In this document: positions 29,057 to 36,876 of the stretch, piece by piece
Numbering within the stretch: position 1 is the stretch's first letter
Layout: every line of letters begins with the position of its first letter
DNA from: Desulfovibrio aminophilus
GTDB taxonomy: Bacteria; Desulfobacterota; Desulfovibrionia; Desulfovibrionales; Desulfovibrionaceae
Assembly (NCBI RefSeq): GCF_023660105.1
Contig: NZ_JAMHGA010000034.1
Coordinates: forward strand, 62,001 to 126,000
Reading direction: 5' to 3'
Length of the DNA: 64,000 nt
The notes under the pieces: model-generated
What the model was told of the DNA's origin: nothing
Seen by the model: only the letters and a program-made list of their open reading frames with translations
Databases searched by the model: none
Translations under genes and position numbers: made by a program

Positions 29057-29545
29057 CTAGACCTTGGTCCGGCCCACGGCCGTCAGGAGGAAGTCCGTGA
29101 AGAGGGCCAGGGCCATGACCAGGCAGCCCAGGGCCGAGGCCAGGACAAAGGGGTGGAAGGGCCAGTGCAGGGTTTCCGAGACCTCGCCGGTCTCCACGAG
29201 GAAGGCGGCCCAGCGCCTGGACTGTTCGGCCAGGAGCAGGAAGAAGGCGCAGGAGGCCAGGCTCGCGGCCGCGTCCAGGGAGCGCCGGACGGGGCGCGGC
29301 AGGCGGCCGAAGAGGATGCCCACGCTGATGTGGCTCTTGTTCAGCTGGGCCCAGGCCATGGAAAAGGCCGCCGACATGGCTCCGAGAAAGCCCATGACCT
29401 CGAAGGTCCCCTCCAGGGGAACCCATACGGCGCGGGCGAGCATGTTGGCGCAGGCCAGGACCGTCATGGCCACCAGCAGGGCGCCGGACAGGACCGCCAG
29501 GGCCTTGGCCAGCCGTGAGGTGAGAAGGGCGAGGGCGTCGATCAT
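29057..29545 (-). CDS. dctQ: TRAP transporter small permease DctQ
   Basis: A 162-residue protein with four predicted membrane helices, the standard form of DctQ, including the family-like AQLNKSHISVGILFGRLP segment. It forms the membrane complex with DctM. The gene lies between dctP and dctM. Confidence 0.92.
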   Translation of the reverse strand: MIDALALLTSRLAKALAVLSGALLVAMTVLACANMLARAVWVPLEGTFEVMGFLGAMSAAFSMAWAQLNKSHISVGILFGRLPRPVRRSLDAAASLASCAFFLLLAEQSRRWAAFLVETGEVSETLHWPFHPFVLASALGCLVMALALFTDFLLTAVGRTKV

Positions 29546-29561
29546 GGCGTCCCTGAAAAGA

Positions 29562-29585
29562 GCGGGCGCTCCCCGGAGCGCCCGC
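29562..29585 (-). other. Intercistronic hairpin between dctP and dctQ
   Basis: An 11-bp inverted repeat (GCGGGCGCTCC with GGAGCGCCCGC) with a 2-base centre lies in the 46-base gap. On the minus strand it is followed by TCTTTTC, so it could cause partial termination and raise binding-protein mRNA relative to the permeases. Confidence 0.55.
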
Positions 29586-29591
29586 CGTGTG

Positions 29592-30647
29592 TTACTTGGC
29601 CTCGGCCGCCTCGTGCTCGGCCTTGAGCCGGTAGAGGTCGGCCAGGACGGCGTCGGCGGGCACTCCCGCGGCGGTCGCCTGGGCCTTCCATTCCTCGATC
29701 AGCCCGGCGGTCTTGTCCCGGGCCTGGGCCCGTTCCGCTTCGGACAGCTCGAAGATCTGGATGTCGTAGGTGTTCTTGGACCAGGTCAGGGCCTCGTGGA
29801 CATGGCCGTCCATGTAGGCGCCGGTCCATTCGGACTGCTCCCGGGCGAGCCCGTCCAGCGCGGCCTTCACGTCCGCGGGCAACGAGTCCCATTTGGCCCG
29901 GTTCATGACCACGGCGAAGGGATAGACCGGGAAGTCGGTCACGGTCTCGTAGCGGCAGGACTCCGCGAAGTTGAAGTCCTTGAGCACCTCCAGGGAGGAG
30001 AGCAGCCCCTTGACCAGCCCCTTCTGCAGGGCCTCGGGGGCCTGGGACATGGGCATGGACACGGGCGTGGCCCCCAGGGCCGAGAGCATCTTGGAGGGCG
30101 TGCCCGAGGCCCGCAGCTCCAGTCCGGCGAGGTCCGCCAGGGATTTCACCGGGACGGTGCTCATGATGTTCGAGGGCGCGGAGGTGAACAGGGTGAGCAC
30201 CTTCACGGCCTTGAACTCGGTCGGGTCGTATTTCTGGAACAGGTCGAAGAGCACGAGGCTGGCGGTCCGCGAGGAACGGAAGCCCACGGGCTGCTCCGCC
30301 ACGGTGGTCATGGGGAATACGCCGGGCTGGTAGGACATGGACAGGCAGCCGATGTCGGCCTGTCCGTCCTGCACGCCCTTGAACATGTTCTTGGCCTCCA
30401 GCAGCGTGCCGCCGGGGTAGGTGTCCACCACGACCCTGCCGTTGGTGCGCCGTTCCACCTCCTGCTTCCAGCGTTCCATCTGCACGCAGGGGAACGTGGA
30501 GGCGGGCGGGAAGTTGGCGTAGGACAAGCGGATCACGGCCGCCTTGTCCTGCTTGGGGGCCTCGGCCTTGGGCTCGTCGCGGCCGCAGCCAACGAGCAGG
30601 ATTGCGGCCGCCAGCAGGGCGGCGGCCAAGCGGATCGTGGTGCGCAT
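29592..30647 (-). CDS. dctP: TRAP transporter substrate-binding lipoprotein DctP
   Basis: A 351-residue periplasmic binding protein anchored as a lipoprotein (lipobox LLVGC). The DctP family pattern is seen in IRLSYANFPPAS, QDGQADIGCLSMSYQPGVFP and LELRASGTPSKMLSALG. It captures the substrate, probably a carboxylate, for DctQM. The arginine in the LRASG block is the usual carboxylate clamp. It starts 15 bases after the upstream FG-GAP-like gene and is in the same operon. Confidence 0.94.
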   Translation of the reverse strand: MRTTIRLAAALLAAAILLVGCGRDEPKAEAPKQDKAAVIRLSYANFPPASTFPCVQMERWKQEVERRTNGRVVVDTYPGGTLLEAKNMFKGVQDGQADIGCLSMSYQPGVFPMTTVAEQPVGFRSSRTASLVLFDLFQKYDPTEFKAVKVLTLFTSAPSNIMSTVPVKSLADLAGLELRASGTPSKMLSALGATPVSMPMSQAPEALQKGLVKGLLSSLEVLKDFNFAESCRYETVTDFPVYPFAVVMNRAKWDSLPADVKAALDGLAREQSEWTGAYMDGHVHEALTWSKNTYDIQIFELSEAERAQARDKTAGLIEEWKAQATAAGVPADAVLADLYRLKAEHEAAEAK

Positions 30648-30662
30648 GTGATGTTCTTCCGC

Positions 30663-32297
30663 CTACTTCTGGACCGCGTCGGTGTTCAGCTCGTAGCCCA
30701 TGAGCACGGTCTTGCGGTACTCCAGGCCCACGGTGCCGGGGTAGGTGTTCACCAGGACGCAGAGGTCCTGCTTGCCGTCGTTGTTCGGGTCCGCCACCTG
30801 GAAACCCACCACGGTGCCCTTGATGCGCCGAGTCTTCCAGGCCAGGTTCATGCCCACGCCGTCCCAGAACAGGGCGTGCAGCTCGCCCTGGGTGAAGGTG
30901 CGGAAACGGCCGAAGATCTGGGCGGCCACGGAGATGTCCTTGTTCACCAGGAGTTCGTACTTGCCCTTGGCCGAGAAGGACGTGATCTTCATGGGCATGG
31001 GAAGGTAGTAGCTCTGCTTGGTGAAGTCCGAGCCGCCGCCGGTCATGCCGGGCAGGGCCGTGGTCACGTCCAGGTCGATGGCCGAGCTGTTGTAGGTTTC
31101 GTCCGAGGAGGATTGCAGGTCCAGGGCCTGGTTGAAGACCTGGATGTGGCTGTCCTCGTTGATGAGCACGACCTTGTAGCCGTTCTGGTCCGGGAAGTAG
31201 GCGAAGTTGTAGACGTTGGCGAACTCGGGCAGGGCGATGTGCTTGCCTTCCACGAGATTCTTGCCGCTCAGGTGGTACTCATAGATGTTCTTGGAGCTGA
31301 AGAGTTCCGAGGAGCCCTGTTTCTGTCCGATGAGCGTGGGAGAGTAGGTCGGGGGCATGGCCACGACGGAGAGATAGACGCGGGCGCCGTCCAGGATTCT
31401 CTCCAGCTTGTTGCCGACGAAGGAGAAGATCATGGAGTAGGGCTGGCCGTCGCGGAAGGACGAGATCACGATGTCCTGGACGCCGTTGCCGTCGGCGTCC
31501 ACCGCGCCGATGTAGAGCAGCTCGTACTTCTGGGTGAAGTCCACGCTGTCCAGGGGATCCAGGCGGCCGTTCTTCAGCGAGTATGCATAGAGGGCGTGCT
31601 GGCCGAGGATGAAGACTTCCTGGCGGCGGTCGCCGTTGGCGTCGGCGATGACCATGCCGCGCGAGGCGTACTTGAGGTTCTGGGTGCGCCACTGGCCCGG
31701 GGTTTCCGCGCCGCCTTCATAGCGGAACTGCGGGTTCACGGCCGCGATCGGGTCGGCGGGGTTCGTTCCCTGGGCGGCCAGGAAGGCGGGGTTGGAGGGC
31801 GCGGCGGCGCGCTGTTCGGCCTGGGCCGCGGGCTGGCTGGGCGCGCCGAAGAGCTCGGCCAGCTGTTCCTTGGCCAGGGCGTCCAGGCCGGGCACCAGGC
31901 CCTCCATGGACATGTCCTTGGTCACGACCTTGGATTGGCCCTTGGCGTCCGCGCGCTGGAGCTCCAGGGTGACGTGGTCGCCCAGGACGTTCACCGTGCC
32001 CCAGTAAAGATACTGGCCGTTCACCCGGGCGAGCATGGACTGGGCCTGGGTGCCGCCGGCGGGCGGGGTGACGCCCAGGGAGGCGGCGGCCTCCTTGGGC
32101 AGGGCTTCGAACTTGCCGGGAGCGGTCAGGCGGGAGGTGAGCATGGACTGCACCGCCGGACCGAGATAGAGGAACTTCTCCGGGCCGTTGACCTTGAAGG
32201 GCAGCACGGCGTAGGTCTTGGCCGTCTGGGCCAGGGCCGTGCCCGCCAGGGTCAGGGTCAGGATCAGGGCGATGGATATATTCCTCAATAATTTCAT
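30663..32297 (-). CDS. Secreted FG-GAP/VCBS-repeat protein
   Basis: A 544-residue protein with a Sec signal peptide (cut after GTALA). Residues 25-150 resemble a small domain that begins KTYAVLPFKVNGPEKF. The remainder contains VCBS/FG-GAP-like repeats with calcium-type DxNxD motifs: IADANGDRRQEVFILG, GAVDADGNGVQDIVIS and VADPNNDGKQDLCVLV, consistent with a beta-propeller. Function is unknown. It leads the operon containing dctPQM and rluC, which suggests an envelope or substrate-related role, but this is inference. Confidence 0.8.
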   Translation of the reverse strand: MKLLRNISIALILTLTLAGTALAQTAKTYAVLPFKVNGPEKFLYLGPAVQSMLTSRLTAPGKFEALPKEAAASLGVTPPAGGTQAQSMLARVNGQYLYWGTVNVLGDHVTLELQRADAKGQSKVVTKDMSMEGLVPGLDALAKEQLAELFGAPSQPAAQAEQRAAAPSNPAFLAAQGTNPADPIAAVNPQFRYEGGAETPGQWRTQNLKYASRGMVIADANGDRRQEVFILGQHALYAYSLKNGRLDPLDSVDFTQKYELLYIGAVDADGNGVQDIVISSFRDGQPYSMIFSFVGNKLERILDGARVYLSVVAMPPTYSPTLIGQKQGSSELFSSKNIYEYHLSGKNLVEGKHIALPEFANVYNFAYFPDQNGYKVVLINEDSHIQVFNQALDLQSSSDETYNSSAIDLDVTTALPGMTGGGSDFTKQSYYLPMPMKITSFSAKGKYELLVNKDISVAAQIFGRFRTFTQGELHALFWDGVGMNLAWKTRRIKGTVVGFQVADPNNDGKQDLCVLVNTYPGTVGLEYRKTVLMGYELNTDAVQK

Positions 32298-32349
32298 GAT
32301 GTTCCTCCGATAGAGTGAACGCTTTTGGATTCAGAACGCGCGAGGCGGC

Positions 32350-32379
32350 ACTTTAGCAGGCCCCCATGCGTTCTGTAAA
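32350..32379 (-). promoter_or_regulatory. Promoter of the FG-GAP/TRAP operon
   Basis: On the minus strand TTTACA (32379-32374) is followed after 18 bases by TAAAGT (32355-32350), with an extended TGC just before the -10. The leader would be about 45 bases. Confidence 0.6.
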
Positions 32380-32393
32380 GCAAGGACGCCGGG

Positions 32394-33659
32394 ATGGGCC
32401 ATTCGTTACGGAGCTTCCGCCTGGTGGGCGGCGCGGCCGAGGCCGAGGGCATCGAGAATCTCCTGCGGGCCCAGGGCTTCGCCTTCGAGCCCGAGCCGTT
32501 CTGGCCCCTGGCCCGGCGTCTGGCCGAAGAGCCTTTTCCCCTGGGCGGGAGCCTGGCCGCCCGCTTCGGTCGGGTCTACATCCAGGACCGCTCCTCCATG
32601 CTGCCGCCCCTGCTCCTTGCCCCGCCGCCCGGGGCCGTGGTCCTGGACATGTGCGCCAGCCCCGGGAGCAAGACCGGCCTCCTTTCCCAACTGGTGGGGC
32701 CCACGGGCTTCGTGCTGGCCGTGGAGGCCTCGGCCGACCGCCTGGCCACCCTGCGCGCCAACCTGCGGCGCATGGGCGCGGTGAACACGGCCACCATCGG
32801 TCATTCCTCGGAGCGCCTGCCCCTGGCCGACGGCTCCTTCGACCACATCCTCCTGGACCCGCCGTGCAGCGGCTGGGGCACGGTGGAACGCAACCCCAAG
32901 GTCCTCGAACTTTGGGCCGGGGACAAGACCGCGCCCCTGGTGCGACTCCAGCGCGCGCTTCTGGCCAAGGCCGCCGCGCTTCTGGCCCCCGGCGGAAGGC
33001 TTTTGTATTCCACCTGCACCACCAACGTGGAGGAGAACGAGGAGCAGACGGCCTGGGCCCTGTCCGAGCTGGACCTGGAGCCCGCGCCCCTGGCCCCGCC
33101 GCCGGGATTCATCTTCGACACCCCGTTGCTCGGGCTCTCCGGGGTCCTGCGCGTGGCCGAGGAGTCCGAGGGCCAGGGGTTTTACCTGGCGGCCTTCACC
33201 CGGCGGGGCGGAAATCGTGCCGAGGCCCCGGAGCGCGCGGACCTGCCGGGCAGGCTCCTGGACCCGGCCCGGCTGGGCGGCGACGCCCCGGTGGACTGGG
33301 CGGCCCTGCCGCCCGGCCAGCTTCGCGACTTCAACGGCAAGGCCTTCTTCCTTCATGAGACGGCCCTGGGGCTGATGCCGCCGGGCCTGCGCTGGCAGGG
33401 ATTCGTCCTGGGCAAGGTCGCGGCCGGGGTGTTCCGGCCCGATCCCCTGTGCCGCCCGCTGCTGCCGCCCCTGGAGGGGCTTGCCGCCGGGCGCGCGCTC
33501 GACGCCCGCGAGCCCGCCGTGCTGGAGGCCCTGCTCTCCGGCCAGGCCGTGCCCTGCGGTGAGGGCAAGGGCGCGGCAGCGCTGTATTTTCGCGGCCTGG
33601 GCCTGGGCTATGTGAGCCGCAAGGGCCGCCGTTTTCTCTGGACCGGCGCGGGGTTGTGA
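32394..33659 (+). CDS. RsmB/RsmF-type RNA m5C methyltransferase
   Basis: A 421-residue NOL1/NOP2/Sun-family enzyme that methylates cytosine C5 in rRNA or tRNA. The SAM loop is DMCASPGSKTGLLSQ; the two catalytic cysteines are in LDPPCSGWGTVERNP and YSTCTTNVEENE. A C-terminal domain (about 300-421) resembles the PUA-like extension of RsmF. The start is divergent from, and close to, the promoter of the FG-GAP/TRAP operon. The exact RNA target is not determinable. Confidence 0.9.
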   Translation: MGHSLRSFRLVGGAAEAEGIENLLRAQGFAFEPEPFWPLARRLAEEPFPLGGSLAARFGRVYIQDRSSMLPPLLLAPPPGAVVLDMCASPGSKTGLLSQLVGPTGFVLAVEASADRLATLRANLRRMGAVNTATIGHSSERLPLADGSFDHILLDPPCSGWGTVERNPKVLELWAGDKTAPLVRLQRALLAKAAALLAPGGRLLYSTCTTNVEENEEQTAWALSELDLEPAPLAPPPGFIFDTPLLGLSGVLRVAEESEGQGFYLAAFTRRGGNRAEAPERADLPGRLLDPARLGGDAPVDWAALPPGQLRDFNGKAFFLHETALGLMPPGLRWQGFVLGKVAAGVFRPDPLCRPLLPPLEGLAAGRALDAREPAVLEALLSGQAVPCGEGKGAAALYFRGLGLGYVSRKGRRFLWTGAGL

Positions 33660-33715
33660 TGAAAAATCAAGAAATCGAATATGTTGTCTGTTGGAGAAAA
33701 TTTTGACGATTTCTT

Positions 33716-33744
33716 TTGACAAGCTGTTCTGGCTGTGTCATATG
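33716..33744 (+). promoter_or_regulatory. Candidate promoter of the tRNA-Val/tRNA-Asp unit
   Basis: TTGACA (33716-33721), 17 bases, CATATG (33739-33744), about 60 bases before mature tRNA-Val. A second perfect TTGACA occurs at 33773-33778 with a poor TAGCTC -10 at 33796, too close to the tRNA to be preferred. Confidence 0.45.
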
Positions 33745-33809
33745 AGCTTTCCGCCGGGGGTACCGGGGTTCGTTGACAGAGCCTGCCCATGTGAGTAGCT
33801 CCTTCCCGG

Positions 33810-33885
33810 GGGCGGATAGCTCAGCTGGGAGAGCACCGGCCTTACAAGCCGGGGGTCGCAGGTTCGAGCCCTGTTCCGCCCACCA
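33810..33885 (+). tRNA. tRNA-Val (anticodon TAC)
   Basis: A 76-base cloverleaf: acceptor GGGCGGA pairs with TCCGCCC, discriminator A and encoded CCA (33883-33885). The anticodon loop reads CTTACAA, giving TAC, which decodes valine. The T-loop is TTCGAGC. Confidence 0.97.
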
Positions 33886-33900
33886 GCGGATGCATAGCGC

Positions 33901-33977
<77 letters not shown>

Positions 33978-33986
33978 GCAAGAAAT

Positions 33987-34020
33987 AAGCCTCTACGTCA
34001 GTAGGGGCTTTTTCTTTTTT
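33987..34020 (+). terminator. Terminator of the tRNA unit
   Basis: AGCCTCTAC pairs with GTAGGGGCT (one G-T pair) over a GTCA loop, followed by TTTTTCTTTTTT. Confidence 0.85.
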
Positions 34021-34107
34021 GGAAGCAGGGCTGGGGTCGAGGAATGCCTGAGAAGCGCTGTTCTTCCGCATGCCGCCAGACGCGCGGCTGTGAAGATGAG
34101 GGAATCC

Positions 34108-34875
34108 ATGTTTGAGGAAATACGCCGCCGGTTGTCCAGGATCGAGTCTGAAGAAGACGTTAGAATTCTTTACGCCTGCGAATCTGGAAGTCGGGCGTGG
34201 GGTTTCGCCTCCGGCAACAGTGACTGGGATGTGCGGTTTATCTATGCCCGTCGTCCCGAGTGGTATCTAAGCGTCGATCTGGAAAAGAAGCGCGATGTGA
34301 TTGAACTGCCCATCGTCGATGACCTGGATGTCAACGGATGGGATATCCGCAAGGCCCTCCGCCTGTACAGGGGATCGAATCCTCCGCTCTTTGAGTGGGT
34401 GCATTCGCCGATCGTGTACCACGCCCATACGGATTTCATCGCCCGGTTGCGGGGCGGCCTGCGGGCCTATTATTCATTGAAATCATGCCATTATCACTAT
34501 CTGAGCATGGCGAGGAAGAATTACCGCGAATATCTGCAAGGTGAACGTGTCAGGCTCAAAAAATATCTTTATGTGCTGCGCCCATTGCTTGCCGTGATGT
34601 GGCTGGAGCAGGGGCGTGGTCGGGTTCCCGTGGAATTCGCCGTTCTTCTGGACTGTCTCGGGGATATACGGGTCAAAGCCGAGATTGACTCGCTCGTCCA
34701 GAGGAAAATCCAGGGCGACGAATTGGCGCAGGGAGCCAGAATCGATGTCCTGAACCGTTTCATCGACGGCGAGTTGGAACGGTTGGACCGGATTGAGCCG
34801 CCTGCCGCTGACGCCTCGGAGGTTGAGCCGCTGAATCGGATTTTTCGCGAGACGCTTATCGCCGCGTGGGCGTAA
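34108..34875 (+). CDS. Nucleotidyltransferase-superfamily protein (COG3541/YcgL-like)
   Basis: A 255-residue protein with the pol-beta-type motif ESGSRAWGFASGNSDWDVRF near residues 24-45, in which Gly-Ser and the two aspartates of DWD bind the nucleotide-metal complex. The rest (YYSLKSCHYHYLSMARKNYREYL) matches the predicted nucleotidyltransferases of the YcgL/COG3541 type, of unknown substrate. ATG 34108 has GAGGG upstream; GTG 34090 and ATG 34096 are alternatives. Codon use is noticeably less GC-biased at third positions than in neighbours, and the gene is next to tRNA genes, hinting at horizontal acquisition. Confidence 0.78.
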   Translation: MFEEIRRRLSRIESEEDVRILYACESGSRAWGFASGNSDWDVRFIYARRPEWYLSVDLEKKRDVIELPIVDDLDVNGWDIRKALRLYRGSNPPLFEWVHSPIVYHAHTDFIARLRGGLRAYYSLKSCHYHYLSMARKNYREYLQGERVRLKKYLYVLRPLLAVMWLEQGRGRVPVEFAVLLDCLGDIRVKAEIDSLVQRKIQGDELAQGARIDVLNRFIDGELERLDRIEPPAADASEVEPLNRIFRETLIAAWA

Positions 34876-34957
34876 AGCCTGCGACGAAGTGCGCGGCGTA
34901 GTCGGCCGCGTCCGTTCGCGGAAGGCCGGGGCGGGCTTTTTCTCAAAGCAAGGCATG

Positions 34958-34984
34958 AGGCCCGGCGCAAGCCGGGCCTTTTTT
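34958..34984 (+). terminator. Intrinsic terminator after the nucleotidyltransferase gene
   Basis: AGGCCCGGC, loop GCAA, GCCGGGCCT, then five further T residues: a perfect 9-bp stem with U-tract. Confidence 0.85.
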
Positions 34985-35004
34985 CGTCCGTGGCCGGGCC
35001 TCGC

Positions 35005-35427
35005 CTAATCGTCCATATTCGCAGTCAGGAACATGGCCTTTTCCAGGGACTGGAAAAACTGCTGGTAGGGCAGGGGGGCCTCCACGGCCTCCAGGCCGAG
35101 CTGGGCGTTGGCCCGCACCCGGGTCTGGGTCGTGCCCTTGAGCTGCACCGTGACGGTCATGCGCATCTGGTAGCCGCTGAGCTTGGTGGCGCTCACGGTG
35201 CCCAGGGCGCCGTCGGCCTTGTCGATGACGAAGCCGAGGTCCTGGAGGGTGGCGATGACCGTGCGCAGGGTCTTTTCCCTGTCCGTGGTGTCGAAGGCGC
35301 GGGACTGGATGCTGCGCAGCTGGACCTGGGATTCGGAGGTGGCCAGGGCCTGCTTGTTCGGGTTCACGCAGGCGGAGGCCGGCAGGACCAGGGCGAGGAT
35401 GAGGGTGAGGGCGCGCGCGGTGTTCAT
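35005..35427 (-). CDS. Probable lipoprotein, paralogue of the upstream gene product
   Basis: A 140-residue exported protein with a signal peptide ending LPASAC, an imperfect lipobox. The segment QLRSIQSRAFDTTDREKTLR...LQDLGFVIDKADGALGTVSA closely parallels the N-terminal half of the neighbouring 253-residue protein, and the ends QFFQSLEKAMFLTA and EFFEKLSKSVFLEA also match. Function is unknown. The ATG overlaps the upstream stop (35424-35427). It is the last gene of a three-lipoprotein operon. Confidence 0.75.
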   Translation of the reverse strand: MNTARALTLILALVLPASACVNPNKQALATSESQVQLRSIQSRAFDTTDREKTLRTVIATLQDLGFVIDKADGALGTVSATKLSGYQMRMTVTVQLKGTTQTRVRANAQLGLEAVEAPLPYQQFFQSLEKAMFLTANMDD

Positions 35428-36185
35428 ATCTCTTGGGCCTCCAGAAAGACGGACTTGGAGAGTTTCTCGAAGAATTCCTGATACATCACCGGATTGGTCA
35501 GGGCCTCCAGGCGCGTGGCCTGGCCGTGGGTGTTGACGACCACGCGCTGGAAGGTCACGCGCACGCTGGTGGCCCCGAAGTCCACACTGTTCATGCGCAG
35601 GGTGAGGTCCTTGCGCAGTTCCGCGAGGTTGCCGGTGGTCAGTTCCGCGCTCAGGTTCTTGGCGGTCTTGGGGTCGAAGAGCGGCGACAGCTCCTCGTAG
35701 TAGCTCCGGTCCAGCTTCGCTTGCAGCTTGGCGCAGGCCGAGTCGATGCCCGCCTTGGTCAGGGGCTGCGGCCTGGCGGGCTGGGCGGCGTTCTCGGCCG
35801 CGCGGGCCACGGGCCGGGTCACCAGGGAGACGCGGATGGTCTGGGCCGAGTCCACGGGCATGGCCCCGCCGCCCAGGGCGGCGATGATGATGGCCGCGGT
35901 CACCTGGCCCGCGTTGGTGGCGTCGCGCTGCTTGGAGCAGACCAGCACGCCCAGCTCGTGGTTCGACTCGTCGATGGTGAAGCCGAGATCCTGGAGCACG
36001 GCGGCCGAGGCCGACAGCATGGCGGGCTCGTCGCTCGTGTCGAAGCGGCGGGTCTGCAACTGGCGCATCTGCAGACTTTCCGGGGCCAGGGTCAGGGCCT
36101 CCGTGGCGACCTTGGTGTGGTTGGCGCAGCCGCAAAGGGCCAGCGCCGCGAGGACCGCGAGGCACGGAAGGAGTCTGATGTTCAT
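35424..36185 (-). CDS. Lipoprotein of unknown function
   Basis: A 253-residue lipoprotein (lipobox ALCGC). An N-terminal block (MRQLQTRRFDTSDEPAM ... LQDLGFTIDESNHELGVLV) is shared with the 140-residue protein downstream; a central insertion (about residues 85-170) is unique, and the C-terminal QRVVVNTHGQATRLEAL region again resembles its neighbour. The pair therefore looks like a duplication. The middle gene of the operon; function unknown, probably envelope-located. Confidence 0.75.
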   Translation of the reverse strand: MNIRLLPCLAVLAALALCGCANHTKVATEALTLAPESLQMRQLQTRRFDTSDEPAMLSASAAVLQDLGFTIDESNHELGVLVCSKQRDATNAGQVTAAIIIAALGGGAMPVDSAQTIRVSLVTRPVARAAENAAQPARPQPLTKAGIDSACAKLQAKLDRSYYEELSPLFDPKTAKNLSAELTTGNLAELRKDLTLRMNSVDFGATSVRVTFQRVVVNTHGQATRLEALTNPVMYQEFFEKLSKSVFLEAQEI

Positions 36186-36194
36186 GGCGTTCCC

Positions 36195-36653
36195 CTAGAA
36201 GCTGGACTGGCGGTAGGCGAAGTCCCGAACCTTGCCCGCCGCGTCGAACTTGACGATGATGGTCAGGGTGCGCTGGGTCGTGGACGCGGCTCCGGCCGAG
36301 CGGTTGCCGCCGGCTCCGCCCAGTCCGCCGCCGATTCCGTCCCCGAAGCCCGCGCCGCCGAGGATCAGGGCCGAGACCCCGCCGGAGCTGGTGGAGTAGA
36401 CCGTCTCGGTGGAGACCTTGTCGTAGACCCAGACCTCCCGGCGCTGTTCGTCGGTGGTCACGACATTGGGCGATCCGAGCACCTCGGCGACCTGGGCGTT
36501 GGTCATGCCCACGCGGATTTCGCGCTGCACCTTGCCGACCGTGAGGCGGTCCCCGGAGTCGTCGCGGAGCTCGGCCCGGTGTTGCGCGGCCGACATGCAC
36601 CCGGAGAGGGCGAGAGCGAGGCAGATCGAAAGGGACAGGAACAGACGTTTCAT
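36195..36653 (-). CDS. BamE/SmpA-like lipoprotein
   Basis: A 152-residue lipoprotein (lipobox ALSGC). Residues 42-78 (QREIRVGMTNAQVAEVLGSPNVV ... VWVYD, split here) are the SmpA/OmlA/BamE-type signature found in outer-membrane assembly and related lipoproteins. A glycine-rich stretch (residues 92-120) is followed by a strand-rich end (LTIIVKFDAAGKVRDF). It is the first gene of the three-lipoprotein operon; the two others start 9 bases after it and with a 4-base overlap. Related to, but not necessarily, the housekeeping BamE. Confidence 0.75.
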   Translation of the reverse strand: MKRLFLSLSICLALALSGCMSAAQHRAELRDDSGDRLTVGKVQREIRVGMTNAQVAEVLGSPNVVTTDEQRREVWVYDKVSTETVYSTSSGGVSALILGGAGFGDGIGGGLGGAGGNRSAGAASTTQRTLTIIVKFDAAGKVRDFAYRQSSF

Positions 36654-36690
36654 GCACTCCTCCCTGGCTGGTGAATTCGTCAGGCTTGTT

Positions 36691-36719
36691 TATATAGGAT
36701 GATTTGATAAAGCAAGCAG
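36691..36719 (-). promoter_or_regulatory. Candidate promoter of the three-lipoprotein operon
   Basis: On the minus strand a good -10 TATATA (36696-36691) lies 38 bases before the ATG in a locally AT-rich stretch. The matching -35 (CTGCTT, 17 bases upstream) is poor. Confidence 0.35.
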
Positions 36720-36876
36720 TCTATATTCGTCTTCATTTTGCGTTCCGGCGACGCGCGGAACGCCCGGCCGGAACGGGCGCAACGGTCTGGCGGAGGGGGA
36801 TCGGTTGGCGTATGGTGCGCCGGACCGGTCCGCTTCGCGGAACCCCAATCCGGCAGACCATGAGGAGACCGCCACA

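Noticed and set aside
33773-33801. Second TTGACA before tRNA-Val
   Set aside because: Its -10 (TAGCTC) is poor and the start would fall within a few bases of the mature tRNA.
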